The notes under the pieces were generated by a model. It saw only the letters and a list, made by a program, of their open reading frames with translations, was not told the DNA's origin and ran no database searches. DNA of 64,000 nucleotides, from positions 62,001-126,000 of the forward strand of contig NZ_CANLZR010000003.1 of NCBI RefSeq assembly GCF_947495705.1, read 5' to 3'. Each line of letters begins with the position of its first letter. Within the stretch, counting starts at the first letter, position 1. Shown here piece after piece: positions 25,202 through 33,287 of this stretch. The position numbers were made by a program, and so were the translations under genes. This DNA is from an uncultured Phycicoccus sp. (GTDB lineage Bacteria > Actinomycetota > Actinomycetes > Actinomycetales > Dermatophilaceae).

Positions 25202-26146
25202 ATGACGACCCCGATGCAGCCCTCGGTCCCCGATTCCGTTCCCGCGACGACCCCGGGCGGGACGACGACGATGCGGGAGATCGACAGCCAGCCCGAGGTG
25301 TGGCGCGGGGTGCTCGAGCGCACCGCGGCCCTCACCGAGCTGCTCGCGGCGCCCGGCGAGCGGGTCCTGTTCATCGGCTGCGGCACCTCCGCCTTCGTCG
25401 CGCACTCCCTCGCGACGCTCCGTGAGGCGGCGGGGCTCGGTGAGTCCGACTGGGCGTACGCCTCCGAGGTCGGCCCGGCCCGGCCGTGGGACCGGGTCGT
25501 CGCCATCACCCGCTCGGGCACGACCACCGAGGTGCTCGACGCGGTGCGGGCGCTGCGGACGGCGGACGCGGGCCCCCGGGTCGTCGCGATCACGGCCGTC
25601 GACGGCATGCCCGTCGCGGACCTCGCCGACGACACGGTCGTGCTCGGCGAGGCCGACGAGGAGTCCGTCGTCCAGACCCGGTTCCCGACGACCGTGCTCA
25701 TCCTGGGCCGGGCGGCGTTCGGTGAGCGCGTCGACCACCTCCCGGCCGAGTGCCGGGCGGCGCTCGCGACGACCCGGCCGGACCCGGCGTCGTTCGAGCA
25801 CTTCGTGTACCTCGGTCGCGGCTGGTGCCAGGGCCTGGCCGACGAGGCAGCCCTGAAGATCCGCGAGGCCGCTCAGGCCTGGGCCGAGAGCTACCCGGCG
25901 CTGGACTTCCGGCACGGCCCGATCGCCGTGGCCGGCGCGCGCAGTCACGTCTGGGTGTTCGGGCCGGTGCCCGACGGTCTGGCCGACGACGTCCGGTCCG
26001 TCGGGGCGACCGTCCGGGAGTCGACGCACGACCCGCTCGTCGAGCTCGTCCTCGCCCAGCGACTGGCGGCCGACCTGGCCGCAGCGCGCGGTCTCGACCC
26101 GGACGCACCCCGACACCTGACCCGCAGCGTCGTCCTGGACGCCTGA
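25202..26146 (+). CDS. SIS-domain sugar isomerase/aminotransferase-like protein (AgaS/GlmS C-domain type)
   Basis: A 314-residue cytoplasmic protein with two SIS domains like the isomerase half of GlmS. SIS1 has FIGCGTSAFVAHS and the sugar-phosphate loop AITRSGTTTEVLDAV; SIS2 has LGRGWCQGLADEAALKIREAAQAWAESYPALDFRHGP, the E-x-x-x-F-x-HGP pattern of GlmS/AgaS proteins. No glutaminase domain is present. Likely substrates are amino-sugar phosphates (deaminase/isomerase). The ATG at 25202 has GAGGA 7 bases upstream. The adjacent DeoR regulator and its operator repeats indicate substrate-induced catabolism. Confidence 0.85.
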   Translation: MTTPMQPSVPDSVPATTPGGTTTMREIDSQPEVWRGVLERTAALTELLAAPGERVLFIGCGTSAFVAHSLATLREAAGLGESDWAYASEVGPARPWDRVVAITRSGTTTEVLDAVRALRTADAGPRVVAITAVDGMPVADLADDTVVLGEADEESVVQTRFPTTVLILGRAAFGERVDHLPAECRAALATTRPDPASFEHFVYLGRGWCQGLADEAALKIREAAQAWAESYPALDFRHGPIAVAGARSHVWVFGPVPDGLADDVRSVGATVRESTHDPLVELVLAQRLAADLAAARGLDPDAPRHLTRSVVLDA

Positions 26147-26150
26147 CCCC

Positions 26151-26280
26151 ACATCGACCAATAGGTCACGCCAGGTACGGCCCGATCCGTCCCGACATCG
26201 ACCGATAGGTCACGCCAGGTACGGCCCGTCCCGTCCCGACATCGACCGATAGGTCACGCCAGGTACGGCCCGTCCCGTAC
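26151..26280. repeat. Three tandem about 44-bp repeats
   Basis: Units start at 26151, 26195 and 26239 (44, 44 and 42 bases). Each begins ACATCGACC(A/G)ATAGGTCACG and continues through GCCAGGTACGGCCCG. There are only a few substitutions between units. They are direct repeats abutting an inverted partner at 26283-26300, and each unit contains a copy of the left arm of that hairpin. They are not CRISPR, since no spacer lies between units. Confidence 0.85.
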
Positions 26281-26300
26281 GTGGCGTGACCTATTGGTCG
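26243..26300. terminator. Long hairpin between the convergent SIS and yjbR-like genes
   Basis: The left arm 26243-26268 pairs with 26275-26300 over about 26 positions, with one G-U-compatible mismatch and one symmetric mismatch, around a 6-base loop. The outer part is CGACCGATAGGTCACGCC against GGCGTGACCTATTGGTCG; the inner part is GTACGG against CCGTAC. The position favours a bidirectional terminator. The two extra upstream copies of the left arm offer alternative pairings with the same right arm. Confidence 0.65.
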
Positions 26301-26320
26301 TTCCAGGTACGCGGGCCAGC

Positions 26321-26394
26321 ACGGGCACGGGCACGGGCAGGGGCGGCAAGGTGGGCAGGGGCGGCAAGGTGGGCAGCGGCAGCAAGGTGGGCGG
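26321..26394. repeat. G-rich short tandem repeats
   Basis: Three hexamers (GGGCAC/GGGCAG) are followed by three 18-base units, GGGCGGCAAGGTGGGCAG (26341-26358 and 26359-26376 identical, 26377-26394 diverged). The plus strand carries many GGG runs and could form G-quadruplexes. It lies just beyond the 3' end of the minus-strand yjbR-like gene. Confidence 0.75.
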
Positions 26395-26437
26395 GGCGGC
26401 GGGGGCGGCAGGGGGCGACGGGGCCTGCCTGCGGGGC

Positions 26438-26842
26438 TCAGCCGAGGTGCTCCTTGACGAGCTTCTTCGGCGCGCGGGTCGCCCAGGCGTCGGTGATGAT
26501 CTCGGCGAGCTCGAGGTAGTCGAGCATCTCGAGGTCGCGCTCGCGGACGAGCACGTAGTCGTACCCGTCGAAATGCGGTGTCGTGAACCACGGCTCGCCG
26601 AGCTGGAGGACGGCCTGCTTGTCGTCCGGGCCCGGGGTGACGATGGCGATGACGTCCGGCATCGGCTCGCCCGACCCGGGGTCCACGGCGTCCTTGCGGG
26701 GCCCCCGCCAGAGCACGAACGCCTTGCCGCGCACCGCGTACGAGGGCAGCTCGTCCGTGCCCTCACGGGTCACCTCGGGCAGGGCCATCGCGATGCCGTC
26801 GATGTCGTCACGGTCGACGGGCCTGCTGTCGTTGGTCGCCAC
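26438..26842 (-). CDS. MmcQ/YjbR family protein
   Basis: A 134-residue protein of the YjbR (CyaY-like fold) family, a putative DNA-binding fold of unknown function. Features: the Glu in MALPEVTRE, SYAVRGKAFVLWR, and the C-terminal DYVLVRERDLEMLDYLELAEIITDAWATRAPKKLV, typical of the family. The GTG at 26842 (VATNDSR) is chosen because AGGTGG lies just upstream; an ATG 30 bases upstream would add 10 residues without a binding site. It is convergent with the SIS gene across the repeat/hairpin element. Confidence 0.85.
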   Translation of the reverse strand: MATNDSRPVDRDDIDGIAMALPEVTREGTDELPSYAVRGKAFVLWRGPRKDAVDPGSGEPMPDVIAIVTPGPDDKQAVLQLGEPWFTTPHFDGYDYVLVRERDLEMLDYLELAEIITDAWATRAPKKLVKEHLG

Positions 26843-26893
26843 GGGGCCACCTTCCCACAGCGACCGGGGCACCGGCCGACGGGAGTCCGGGGC

Positions 26894-27373
26894 TCAGAGG
26901 GCCAGGGTGAGGAAGACGCTGTGCCGGTCCGGGCGGTAGTCGCCGAACGGCTCGCAGTCGGTGAAGGAGTGTGCGCGGTAGAGCGCGCGGGCCGGCGCGA
27001 ACACCTCCGCGGCGCCCGTCTCGAGGCTGACCCTGGCGGCGCCGCCCGCCCGCGCCTCGGCCAGCGCGTGCACCAGCAGCGCCCGCCCGAGCCCGGTGCC
27101 GCGCAGGGCGGGGCTGACCCGCATCGTCTTCAGCTCGAGATGCCCCCCGCCCAGGTCCTTCAGGGCCACGGACCCGACGAGGTCGCCGCCGGCCTCGGCC
27201 ACCCACAGCCGCACCGCCGGATCGCGGAACTCCTCGACCGTCAGGGCGTGACGGCTGCAGGCCGGCGCCGTCGGCTCCATCTCGGCGAGATGCTCGTCGA
27301 CGAGGACCGCGACGCGCGGGTCGTCGGGGTCCGCCCGAACGAGGGCGACCCCAGGCACGGCCTCGGCGGTCAT
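26894..27373 (-). CDS. GNAT-family N-acetyltransferase
   Basis: A 159-residue acetyl-CoA-dependent acetyltransferase. The core is GGDLVGSVALKDLGGGHLELKTMRVSPALRGTGLGRALLVHAL, with the acetyl-CoA loop R-x-x-G-x-G formed by RGTGLG. It ends with YRAHSFTDCEPFGDY, the beta6-7 region. The start overlaps the purB stop (ATGA), implying coupling to purB, though no functional link is apparent. The acceptor substrate is unknown. Confidence 0.92.
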   Translation of the reverse strand: MTAEAVPGVALVRADPDDPRVAVLVDEHLAEMEPTAPACSRHALTVEEFRDPAVRLWVAEAGGDLVGSVALKDLGGGHLELKTMRVSPALRGTGLGRALLVHALAEARAGGAARVSLETGAAEVFAPARALYRAHSFTDCEPFGDYRPDRHSVFLTLAL

Positions 27374-28818
27374 GGCAGGTGACGGACCAGCTCGGGGGCC
27401 AGGCCGACGTACGTGGCGGGGGTCATCGCCGCGAGCCGCTCCTCGACCTCGGTGGGGAGCCCCAGCCCGCGGACGAACGTCACGAGGTCGTCCTGCCCGA
27501 TGCGCCGGCCCCGGGTCAGCTCCTTGAGCCGCTCGTACGGCTCCTCCATGCCGGGGACGCCCTGGGCCCCGAGCGCGCGCATCGCCGACTGGACGGCCTC
27601 GCCGAGCACCTCCCAGTTCCCGTCGAGGTCGGCGGCCATCGTGGCCGGGACGGCGTCGAGCCCGTCGAGCCCGCGGTGCGCGTTGTCGATGGCGAGGAGG
27701 CTGTGCCCGAAGGCGGACCCGATGTTCCGCTGCATCGAGGAGTCGGTGAGGTCGCGCTGGAGCCGGCTCTGCACCAGGGTCGCCGACAGCACGTCGAGCA
27801 GCGCGTTCGACACCTCGAGGTTCGCCTCGGCGTTCTCGAACCGGATCGGGTTGACCTTGTGCGGCATCGTCGACGACCCGACCGTGCCCTGACCGCGGAC
27901 CTGCGCGAAGTACCCCATCGAGATGTACGACCACACGTCGGTGCACATGTTGTGCAGCACCCGGTTGAAGCGGGCGAGGTCGGCGTAGAGCTCGGCCTGC
28001 CAGTCGTGGCTCTCGATCTGGGTCGTCAGCGGGTTCCAGGTGAGGCCGAGGTGCTCGACGAAGGAGCGGCTGACGTCCTCCCAGTCGGCGCCGGGGACGG
28101 CCGCCAGGTGGGCGCCGTACGTGCCGGTGGCCCCGTTGAGCTTGCCGAGGAACTCCGCGTCCTCGATGCGGCGCAGCTGCCGCCGCAGGCGCCATGCGAG
28201 GACGGCGAGCTCCTTGCCCATCGTCGTCGGCGTCGCCGGCTGCCCGTGGGTGTGCGCCAGCAGCGGCACCTCGGCGAGCTCGCGCGCCATCTCGGTGAGC
28301 TTCGCGACGAGCGCGTCCGCCCGCGGGAGCCATACGTCGCGGACCGCGCCGCGCACCATGACGGCGTAGGACAGGTTGTTGATGTCCTCGCTCGTGCAGC
28401 AGAAGTGGATGAGCTCGGCGAGCCCGGCGTCCTCGTCGACCGGGGCGATGTCGCGCAGCCGGGTCTTGAGGAAGTACTCGACGGCCTTGACGTCGTGCAG
28501 CGTGACCCGCTCGATGTCGCCGAGCTCGGTGATCTCGGCGGCGCCGAAGGACGCGACCACCTCGCGGAGGGCGGCCTTCTCGGTGTCGGTGAGCCGCCGC
28601 ACTCCGGGCACGACCTCGCGCTCGGTGAGGTGGATGAGCCACTCGATCTCGACGTGCACCCGGGCCCGGTTGAGCGCGGGCTCGGAGAGGTGGTCGACGA
28701 GCGGGGCGACGACCCCGCGGTACCGGCCGTCCAGCGCCCCGAGGGCGATCTGCGGGTCGACGTCGGCGAGGCTCGTGGCGCGGGACAGGCCGGATCCGGC
28801 ATCGGTCGTGCTCGACAT
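27370..28818 (-). CDS. purB: Adenylosuccinate lyase
   Basis: A 482-residue enzyme of purine synthesis. It cleaves SAICAR to AICAR and adenylosuccinate to AMP. The fumarase-superfamily signature GSSTMPHKVNPIRFENAEAN is intact, as are THGQPATPTTMGKE with the catalytic His region and CTSEDINN. Length and N-terminus (LGALDGRYRGVVAPL) match the E. coli-type PurB. GGAGG lies 8 bases before the ATG at 28818. It heads a small operon with the GNAT gene. Confidence 0.97.
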   Translation of the reverse strand: MSSTTDAGSGLSRATSLADVDPQIALGALDGRYRGVVAPLVDHLSEPALNRARVHVEIEWLIHLTEREVVPGVRRLTDTEKAALREVVASFGAAEITELGDIERVTLHDVKAVEYFLKTRLRDIAPVDEDAGLAELIHFCCTSEDINNLSYAVMVRGAVRDVWLPRADALVAKLTEMARELAEVPLLAHTHGQPATPTTMGKELAVLAWRLRRQLRRIEDAEFLGKLNGATGTYGAHLAAVPGADWEDVSRSFVEHLGLTWNPLTTQIESHDWQAELYADLARFNRVLHNMCTDVWSYISMGYFAQVRGQGTVGSSTMPHKVNPIRFENAEANLEVSNALLDVLSATLVQSRLQRDLTDSSMQRNIGSAFGHSLLAIDNAHRGLDGLDAVPATMAADLDGNWEVLGEAVQSAMRALGAQGVPGMEEPYERLKELTRGRRIGQDDLVTFVRGLGLPTEVEERLAAMTPATYVGLAPELVRHLP

Positions 28819-28886
28819 GCCGCCATCCTCCCAGAGTCGGCGCCCTCCTCGTCCCCGGGCCCGCGGCCGCCGCGCACCCCGCCCGG

Positions 28887-29396
28887 TCAGGCGTCCAGCG
28901 CTCGCCGGACGTGCTCGACGATGCCGGGGACCGCGGCCCCGATCTCGGCGTAGGTCTGCTCGTACTCGGCGTCGCCGCCGTACCAGGGGTCGTCCATCCC
29001 CAGCTCCCCGGCCGCGGCCGCCTCGGGGTCGAAGGAGCGGAGCAGCCGGATCCGCCCCCGCTCGTCCGCGTCCCTCGCGAGGCGCTCGAGCCGGTCGGCG
29101 TGCGGGTGGTCGGCGGCCAGGACGAGGTCGACGTCGTCGAACCAGTCGGCCCGGAACTGCCGGGCGCGGTGGTCGGCCCAGCCGACGTCGGGGTGCCCGT
29201 GCCGCCGGAGCGTCGCGATGGTCCGGGGGTGCGCCGGGTTGCCCAGCTCCTCGGTCGAGGTGCCGGCGGAGTCGACCTCGACGAGCCCGTCGAGCCCGGC
29301 GTCGGTGAAAGCCTCGCGCAGCAGGAACGCGGCCATCGGGGACCGGCAGATGTTGCCGTGGCAGACGACGGTGATGCGGTAGGGACGTTCGCTCAT
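28887..29396 (-). CDS. Low-molecular-weight protein-tyrosine phosphatase
   Basis: A 169-residue cytoplasmic phosphatase. The P-loop is VVCHGNICRS with nucleophile Cys12 and Arg18 (C-x5-R-S), and the general-acid loop is DDPWYGG. The start at 29396 is supported by GGAGG 9 bases upstream; the ATG at 29405 sits immediately after that sequence, too close for it to act. Relatives (PtpA, Wzb) act on tyrosine kinases or secreted targets; here the target is unknown. It lies between bioD and purB on the same strand. Confidence 0.93.
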   Translation of the reverse strand: MSERPYRITVVCHGNICRSPMAAFLLREAFTDAGLDGLVEVDSAGTSTEELGNPAHPRTIATLRRHGHPDVGWADHRARQFRADWFDDVDLVLAADHPHADRLERLARDADERGRIRLLRSFDPEAAAAGELGMDDPWYGGDAEYEQTYAEIGAAVPGIVEHVRRALDA

Positions 29397-29466
29397 GGCC
29401 GCCATCCTCCCCAGCGCCGTCCGCGCCCCCGTGGCCGGGTCCCGTGGCGCCGGGGCCCGTCAAGGG

Positions 29467-30180
29467 TCAGGTGATGTCGAACCAGCCGGGCACGGCCGCC
29501 GTGAAGTCGGCCGTCGACAGGGCACCCGCGCCCTCGGGGATGCGCCCCCACAGCGGAGCGCCGGTGACCCGGGGCAGGTCGTGCAGGTTCTCGGTCTCGG
29601 CGAGCCCGGGCTCGGCCGGCCAGGAGCCGATGACGACGCCGATCAGCGGCAGGTCCCGGGCGGCCAGGGCCTCGGCCGTGAGGGCGGCGGTGCTGAGCAC
29701 CCCGAGCCCCGCCGAGGCGACGAGCACGACGCCGCACGACAGTCCCTTGTAGCGCAGGGCGGCCCCGAGGTCGGCCAGCGTGCCGCCCCGGCCGTCGAGC
29801 CGCACGAGCAGCCCGCCGGCCCCCTCGACGAGAGTGACGTCGGTCTGTGCGGCCAGCTCGGTGACCCGGCGGACGTGCGACGCCACCGGGGGCAGGGCCA
29901 CCCCCTCGCGGCGGGCCGCTGCCTCGGGCGAGAGGGGGTCCCGGAGCCGGACGAACTCGTGCGTCTCCAGGTCGTCGCCCACGAGCCGCCGCACGTCGTC
30001 GACGTCGCCGGGCTCGCCCGGGAGCAGCCCGGTCTGGGTCGGCTTGACGACGGTGGCGGCGCTGCCCGGGCCACGGCCCCGCACGAGAGCCGCCAGGGCC
30101 GCCGTGACGACGGTCTTGCCCACCCCGGTGCCGGTCCCGGTGACGAGGACGACCGACGGCAGTGAACGAGGGTCGGACAC
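29467..30180 (-). CDS. bioD: ATP-dependent dethiobiotin synthetase
   Basis: A 237-residue enzyme closing the ureido ring of dethiobiotin from DAPA, CO2 and ATP, the third step of the biotin ring pathway. The P-loop is TGTGTGVGKT (residues 14-23), followed by KPTQTG with the catalytic Lys, and VEGAGGLLV, a family hallmark. The GTG at 30180 starts 11 bases after the bioF stop, so the two are one operon. Confidence 0.95.
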   Translation of the reverse strand: MSDPRSLPSVVLVTGTGTGVGKTVVTAALAALVRGRGPGSAATVVKPTQTGLLPGEPGDVDDVRRLVGDDLETHEFVRLRDPLSPEAAARREGVALPPVASHVRRVTELAAQTDVTLVEGAGGLLVRLDGRGGTLADLGAALRYKGLSCGVVLVASAGLGVLSTAALTAEALAARDLPLIGVVIGSWPAEPGLAETENLHDLPRVTGAPLWGRIPEGAGALSTADFTAAVPGWFDIT

Positions 30181-30191
30181 GGGGCCGGTGC

Positions 30192-31319
30192 TCAGACCCG
30201 GGCCGGGACGAGGCCCGCGAGCACCGTGCAGGCGCGGTCGAGCATGTCGGAGGTGTGGTCGGCGTGGGCGGTGAGGCGGAGCCGGGAGGTGCCGTCGGGG
30301 GTCGACGGCGGCCGGAACGCCCCGACCCGGATGCCCTGGGCCTTGGCCCGCTCGACGGCCTCGACGGTCTCGTGCGGACCGGGCATGACGACCGACATCA
30401 CCGCGCCGTCGGGGGCGTCGACACCGCAGGCCTGCGCCATCCGGGCGGCGTTGGCGTGGACCCGCGCCGCCAGCTCGGGGTGCTCGCGGAGCACCCCGAT
30501 GGCGGCCAGGGCGGCGCCCGCCGCTGCGGGGGCGAGCCCGGTGTCGTAGATGAAGGGGCGCGCCGTGTTGACGAGGTGGTCGCGCACGTCCGGGTGCGCC
30601 AGAACCACCCCGCCCTGGGCGGCGAACGACTTGGACAGGGTCGAGGTGACGATGACGTGCTCGGCCTCGAGCAGCCGCGCCTGCGCGAGGAGCCCGGCGC
30701 CGCCGGGGCCGACGACCCCGAGGGCGTGGGCCTCGTCGATGACGAGCAGGGCGCCGGTCTCGGCGGTCAGGGCCACGAGGTCCTCGACGGGAGCGGCGTC
30801 CCCGAGGACGGAGTAGATGGACTCGGCGACGACGACGGCCCGGGGGGTGTCGCGACGCGCGAGGAGCTCGGCGACGTGCTCGAGGTCGTTGTGGCGGGCG
30901 ACGCTGACCGCCGCGCGCGAGAGCCGGCAGCCGTCGATGAGCGAGGCGTGGGCGTGCTCGTCGCTGACGACGAGCGTGCCGGCGTCGGCGAGGGTGGTGA
31001 GCGCCGCGAGGTTGGCCGCGTACCCGCTGGACAGGACGAGCGCCGACGGGGCGCCGGTGAGCCGGACCAGGGCGTCCTCGAGCTGCTCGTGGATGTCGAG
31101 GGTGCCGGTGACCAGGCGCGACGCCCCCGCGCCGGTCCCGTAGGTCTCGACCGCCGCGACCGCTGCGGCGACGACGGCGGGGTGCGTCCGCAGCCCCAGG
31201 TAGTCGTTCCCGGCGAGATCGACGACGTCGCCGGGCGTCGTCACCGAGAGTCGACGGACGAGCCCCGCTTCCTCACGAGCGGCGGCGGCGTCCCTGATCC
31301 ATTCGAGCGGCCCCGTCAC
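30192..31319 (-). CDS. bioF: 8-Amino-7-oxononanoate synthase
   Basis: A 375-residue PLP enzyme condensing pimeloyl-thioester and alanine to KAPA, first committed step of ring assembly. Hallmarks: DLAGNDYLGL near the N-terminus, SGYAANLAAL, SDEHAHASLIDG, the Asp/His cofactor site DEAHALGVVG, and the PLP-binding Lys in STLSKSFAAQGG. I take the GTG at 31319 (VTGPLEWIRD) as start because the family begins just before this Pro-Leu-x-Trp segment; an in-frame GTG at 31355 would add 12 residues. It is upstream of bioD. Confidence 0.94.
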   Translation of the reverse strand: MTGPLEWIRDAAAAREEAGLVRRLSVTTPGDVVDLAGNDYLGLRTHPAVVAAAVAAVETYGTGAGASRLVTGTLDIHEQLEDALVRLTGAPSALVLSSGYAANLAALTTLADAGTLVVSDEHAHASLIDGCRLSRAAVSVARHNDLEHVAELLARRDTPRAVVVAESIYSVLGDAAPVEDLVALTAETGALLVIDEAHALGVVGPGGAGLLAQARLLEAEHVIVTSTLSKSFAAQGGVVLAHPDVRDHLVNTARPFIYDTGLAPAAAGAALAAIGVLREHPELAARVHANAARMAQACGVDAPDGAVMSVVMPGPHETVEAVERAKAQGIRVGAFRPPSTPDGTSRLRLTAHADHTSDMLDRACTVLAGLVPARV

Positions 31320-31367
31320 GTCACCGATCCTGCCACGGATGCCGGAGGTGTCCACTTGTGGCAGGTA

Positions 31368-31422
31368 CTTGACACAAGACCGCGCAGGGAGGACCCTCCA
31401 TTTGTGTCAATGTATCGATACA
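31368..31422. promoter_or_regulatory. Probable operator array of the GntR/membrane-protein operon
   Basis: TTGACACAA (31369-31377) and its exact reverse complement TTGTGTCAA (31402-31410) flank the divergent intergenic region. Next to the second lies the perfect 12-bp palindrome TGTATCGATACA (31411-31422), 13 bases before the membrane-protein ATG. TTGTGTC/GATACAA also forms a 22-bp dyad. Such symmetry near a YtrA-type GntR gene suggests autoregulation. The TTGACA within it could serve as a -35. Confidence 0.65.
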
Positions 31423-31435
31423 AGATGGAGTGGTC

Positions 31436-32389
31436 ATGGTCGCCCTGAGAGTCCTCCCGGTCGTCGTCCTCGTCGGCGTCGCCACCTTCGTCCTGGCCCT
31501 CGTCCGGCGCCGCACGGTGGCGGTCCCGGCCGCGGACCACGCCGAGGTCGTCCGGGTGGCCCGCCGGACCCGGACCCTTCGTGCCCTGGGGCTGGCCGTC
31601 GGGGCGGCCCTTGCCCTGCTCGTCCTGGTCGGGGGGCAGGCGCTCGACGCCCTCGGCCGGATCACCTCCCTCGCCCCGGCCGTCCTCGGGGCGGGGGTCC
31701 TGCTCGGGACGGTCGTCGGGGAGCTGACGGCACGTCCTCGGGTGGGCGCCCGGCGCTCGGCCGCTGTCGAGACCAGGACGGTCCGTGGTGTCCTTCCCCG
31801 CACCTGGACGGCCCTCGCCACGGGCTCCGCGACGGTCCTCGGCGCCGCCCTCCTGCTCGGCATCGCGTGGGGGTCCGCAGACGACCTCGGCCGAGCCGGC
31901 CGCAGCTTCGCCGTCACCTGCACCCAGGTCATCGACGGGACGGCGGTCCAGATCGGCAGCTCCCGCGGCCCCTGGCCGGGCTCCTACTACGCGGTCCCCC
32001 TCCTCGGGGCGCTGCTCGTCCTCGGCCTCCTCGCCGCCCTCGCGCTCGTGGCGGTCGTCCGCCGCCCTCGGCCGTCCGTCGACAGCCTCGACCTGGACAC
32101 GCTGCTGCGCCGGGGGGCGGCGGCGAACGTCCTCACCGCCACGACGTTCTCAGCGCTGGCGACGCTCGCCCCGGTCGCCCTGTTCATCGCCTCGGGGCTG
32201 GCCGACTCCGGCTGCGCGTCGACGCCGCTCCAGAGCGCGGTGGGGTGGGCCGCCTGGGTCGTGGCACCCCTGGCGCTGGCCGGTGCGGCGGCGGCCCTGG
32301 GGATGCTGCTCGCCGGCCCCGTCATCCGGGTCGCCGACCAGCAGGCGGCGGGCTCCGGCGTGGCGGCCGAAGGCACTCCGGTCCGATGA
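31436..32389 (+). CDS. Membrane protein co-transcribed with a GntR regulator
   Basis: A 317-residue protein with about seven hydrophobic segments: an N-terminal LRVLPVVVLVGVATFVLALV, pairs around residues 50-90 and 120-145, then two in the 185-215 region and two near the C-terminus. A central extracytoplasmic loop holds FAVTCTQVIDGTAVQIGSSRGPWPGSYYAV. I do not recognise the family. GGAG lies 5 bases before the ATG at 31436; a GTG at 31430 is also possible. Its stop overlaps the GntR start (ATGA), so the regulator probably controls it in response to envelope or metabolite stress, as YtrA-type pairs often do. Confidence 0.75.
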   Translation: MVALRVLPVVVLVGVATFVLALVRRRTVAVPAADHAEVVRVARRTRTLRALGLAVGAALALLVLVGGQALDALGRITSLAPAVLGAGVLLGTVVGELTARPRVGARRSAAVETRTVRGVLPRTWTALATGSATVLGAALLLGIAWGSADDLGRAGRSFAVTCTQVIDGTAVQIGSSRGPWPGSYYAVPLLGALLVLGLLAALALVAVVRRPRPSVDSLDLDTLLRRGAAANVLTATTFSALATLAPVALFIASGLADSGCASTPLQSAVGWAAWVVAPLALAGAAAALGMLLAGPVIRVADQQAAGSGVAAEGTPVR

Positions 32390-32760
32390 CCCTGTCCACG
32401 GTCACCGTCGACGACCTCGACCCGACGCCACCCTTCGAGCAGTTGCGGCGCCAGCTCGCCGACCTCATCGGCAACGGGGTCCTCGCACCGGGTGACCGGC
32501 TGCCCCCGGTGCGCCAGCTGGCTGCCGACCTCGGCCTCGCGGCCGGCACCGTCGCCCGGACCTACCGCGAGCTCGAGCATGCCGGGTACGTCCGGTCGCG
32601 CCGGGGCGGCGGCACGCGCGTGGCCGCGGCCCCGCCGGAGGCCGCGACGCCCGAGGCCGCCCTCGACGACGCTGCCCGGGCCTATCTCGCCCGCGCGCGG
32701 GTGCTGGGCGTGGCACCGGACGTCGCGGCCAGGGTCGTCGACCGTCTCGCGCGGGGCTGA
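32386..32760 (+). CDS. GntR-family regulator, YtrA subfamily
   Basis: A 124-residue regulator. The winged helix occupies most of the protein (PPFEQLRRQLADLIGNGVLAPGDRLPPVRQLAADLG, then LAAGTVARTYRELEHAGYVRSRRGGGT). Only a short helical C-terminus follows, which is the YtrA type and lacks the large effector domain of other GntR proteins. It overlaps the upstream membrane-protein gene by 4 bases and is probably autoregulated from the dyads at 31368-31422. Confidence 0.93.
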   Translation: MTLSTVTVDDLDPTPPFEQLRRQLADLIGNGVLAPGDRLPPVRQLAADLGLAAGTVARTYRELEHAGYVRSRRGGGTRVAAAPPEAATPEAALDDAARAYLARARVLGVAPDVAARVVDRLARG

Positions 32761-32823
32761 CCGGCGGTCCGGCCGGGCGGGCGGGCATGCTGGGGGTGCC
32801 CACCCCCTGAACTAGGAGTCCTC

Positions 32824-33240
32824 GTGCCCAAGGCCCCGCTGCCCGACGACGTCGCCGAGCTGTTCCGGCAGCCCAACCCCGCCGTCGTCGCCGTCCTCCT
32901 GCCGAGCGGCGCGCCGATGTCCGTCGCCACCTGGTACCTCGTCGAGGACGACGGCACCGTGCTGCTCAACATGGACGCCGAGCGTGCCCGCGTCTCGTGG
33001 ATGAAGGAGCACCCCGAGGTCGCGCTCACCGCGCTCAAGGACGGCGAGTGGTACACGCACGTCAGCATCCGCGGGCGGGTCGTGCGGTGGGAGGCCGACG
33101 AGGCGGCGGCGATGGCCGACATCGACCGGCTCGCGCGGCACTACACCGGCAGCGAGTACCGCAACCGGGAGCGCGCCCGGATCAGCTGCTGGGTCGAGAT
33201 CTCGAACTGGCACGGGTGGGGTGCGGCCAAGGCCGACTGA
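32824..33240 (+). CDS. PPOX-class (pyridoxamine-phosphate oxidase-like) F420-type oxidoreductase
   Basis: A 138-residue split-barrel protein of the flavin/F420-binding PPOX superfamily: FRQPNPAVVAVLLPSGAPMSVATWYLVEDDGTVLLNMDAERARV, then GEWYTHVSIRGRVVRWE and an RHYTGSEYRNRERARI segment common in the F420-dependent branch. The cofactor preference (F420 or FMN) is inferred from the branch pattern. The GTG at 32824 is preceded by AGGAG. It is monocistronic or read with the DUF1003 gene 47 bases downstream. Confidence 0.87.
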   Translation: MPKAPLPDDVAELFRQPNPAVVAVLLPSGAPMSVATWYLVEDDGTVLLNMDAERARVSWMKEHPEVALTALKDGEWYTHVSIRGRVVRWEADEAAAMADIDRLARHYTGSEYRNRERARISCWVEISNWHGWGAAKAD

Positions 33241-33287
33241 CCGGTCCTACCGTGAGGGGTCGCGTCCAGTCGTACCCGGAGGACCCC

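Noticed and set aside
26151-26394. CRISPR-like array
   Set aside because: Repeats are contiguous and spacer-free, one copy is inverted, and no cas genes are present. A tandem-repeat plus hairpin explains it.
29397-29405. ATG at 29405 as start of the low-molecular-weight phosphatase
   Set aside because: It lies immediately after GGAGG with no spacing, whereas the ATG at 29396 has a 9-base spacing and the usual N-terminus.
31320-31355. Upstream GTG (31355) as the bioF start
   Set aside because: It would add 12 residues not expected ahead of the conserved PLEW segment and would start close to the operator array; the GTG at 31319 fits the family better. Some doubt remains.
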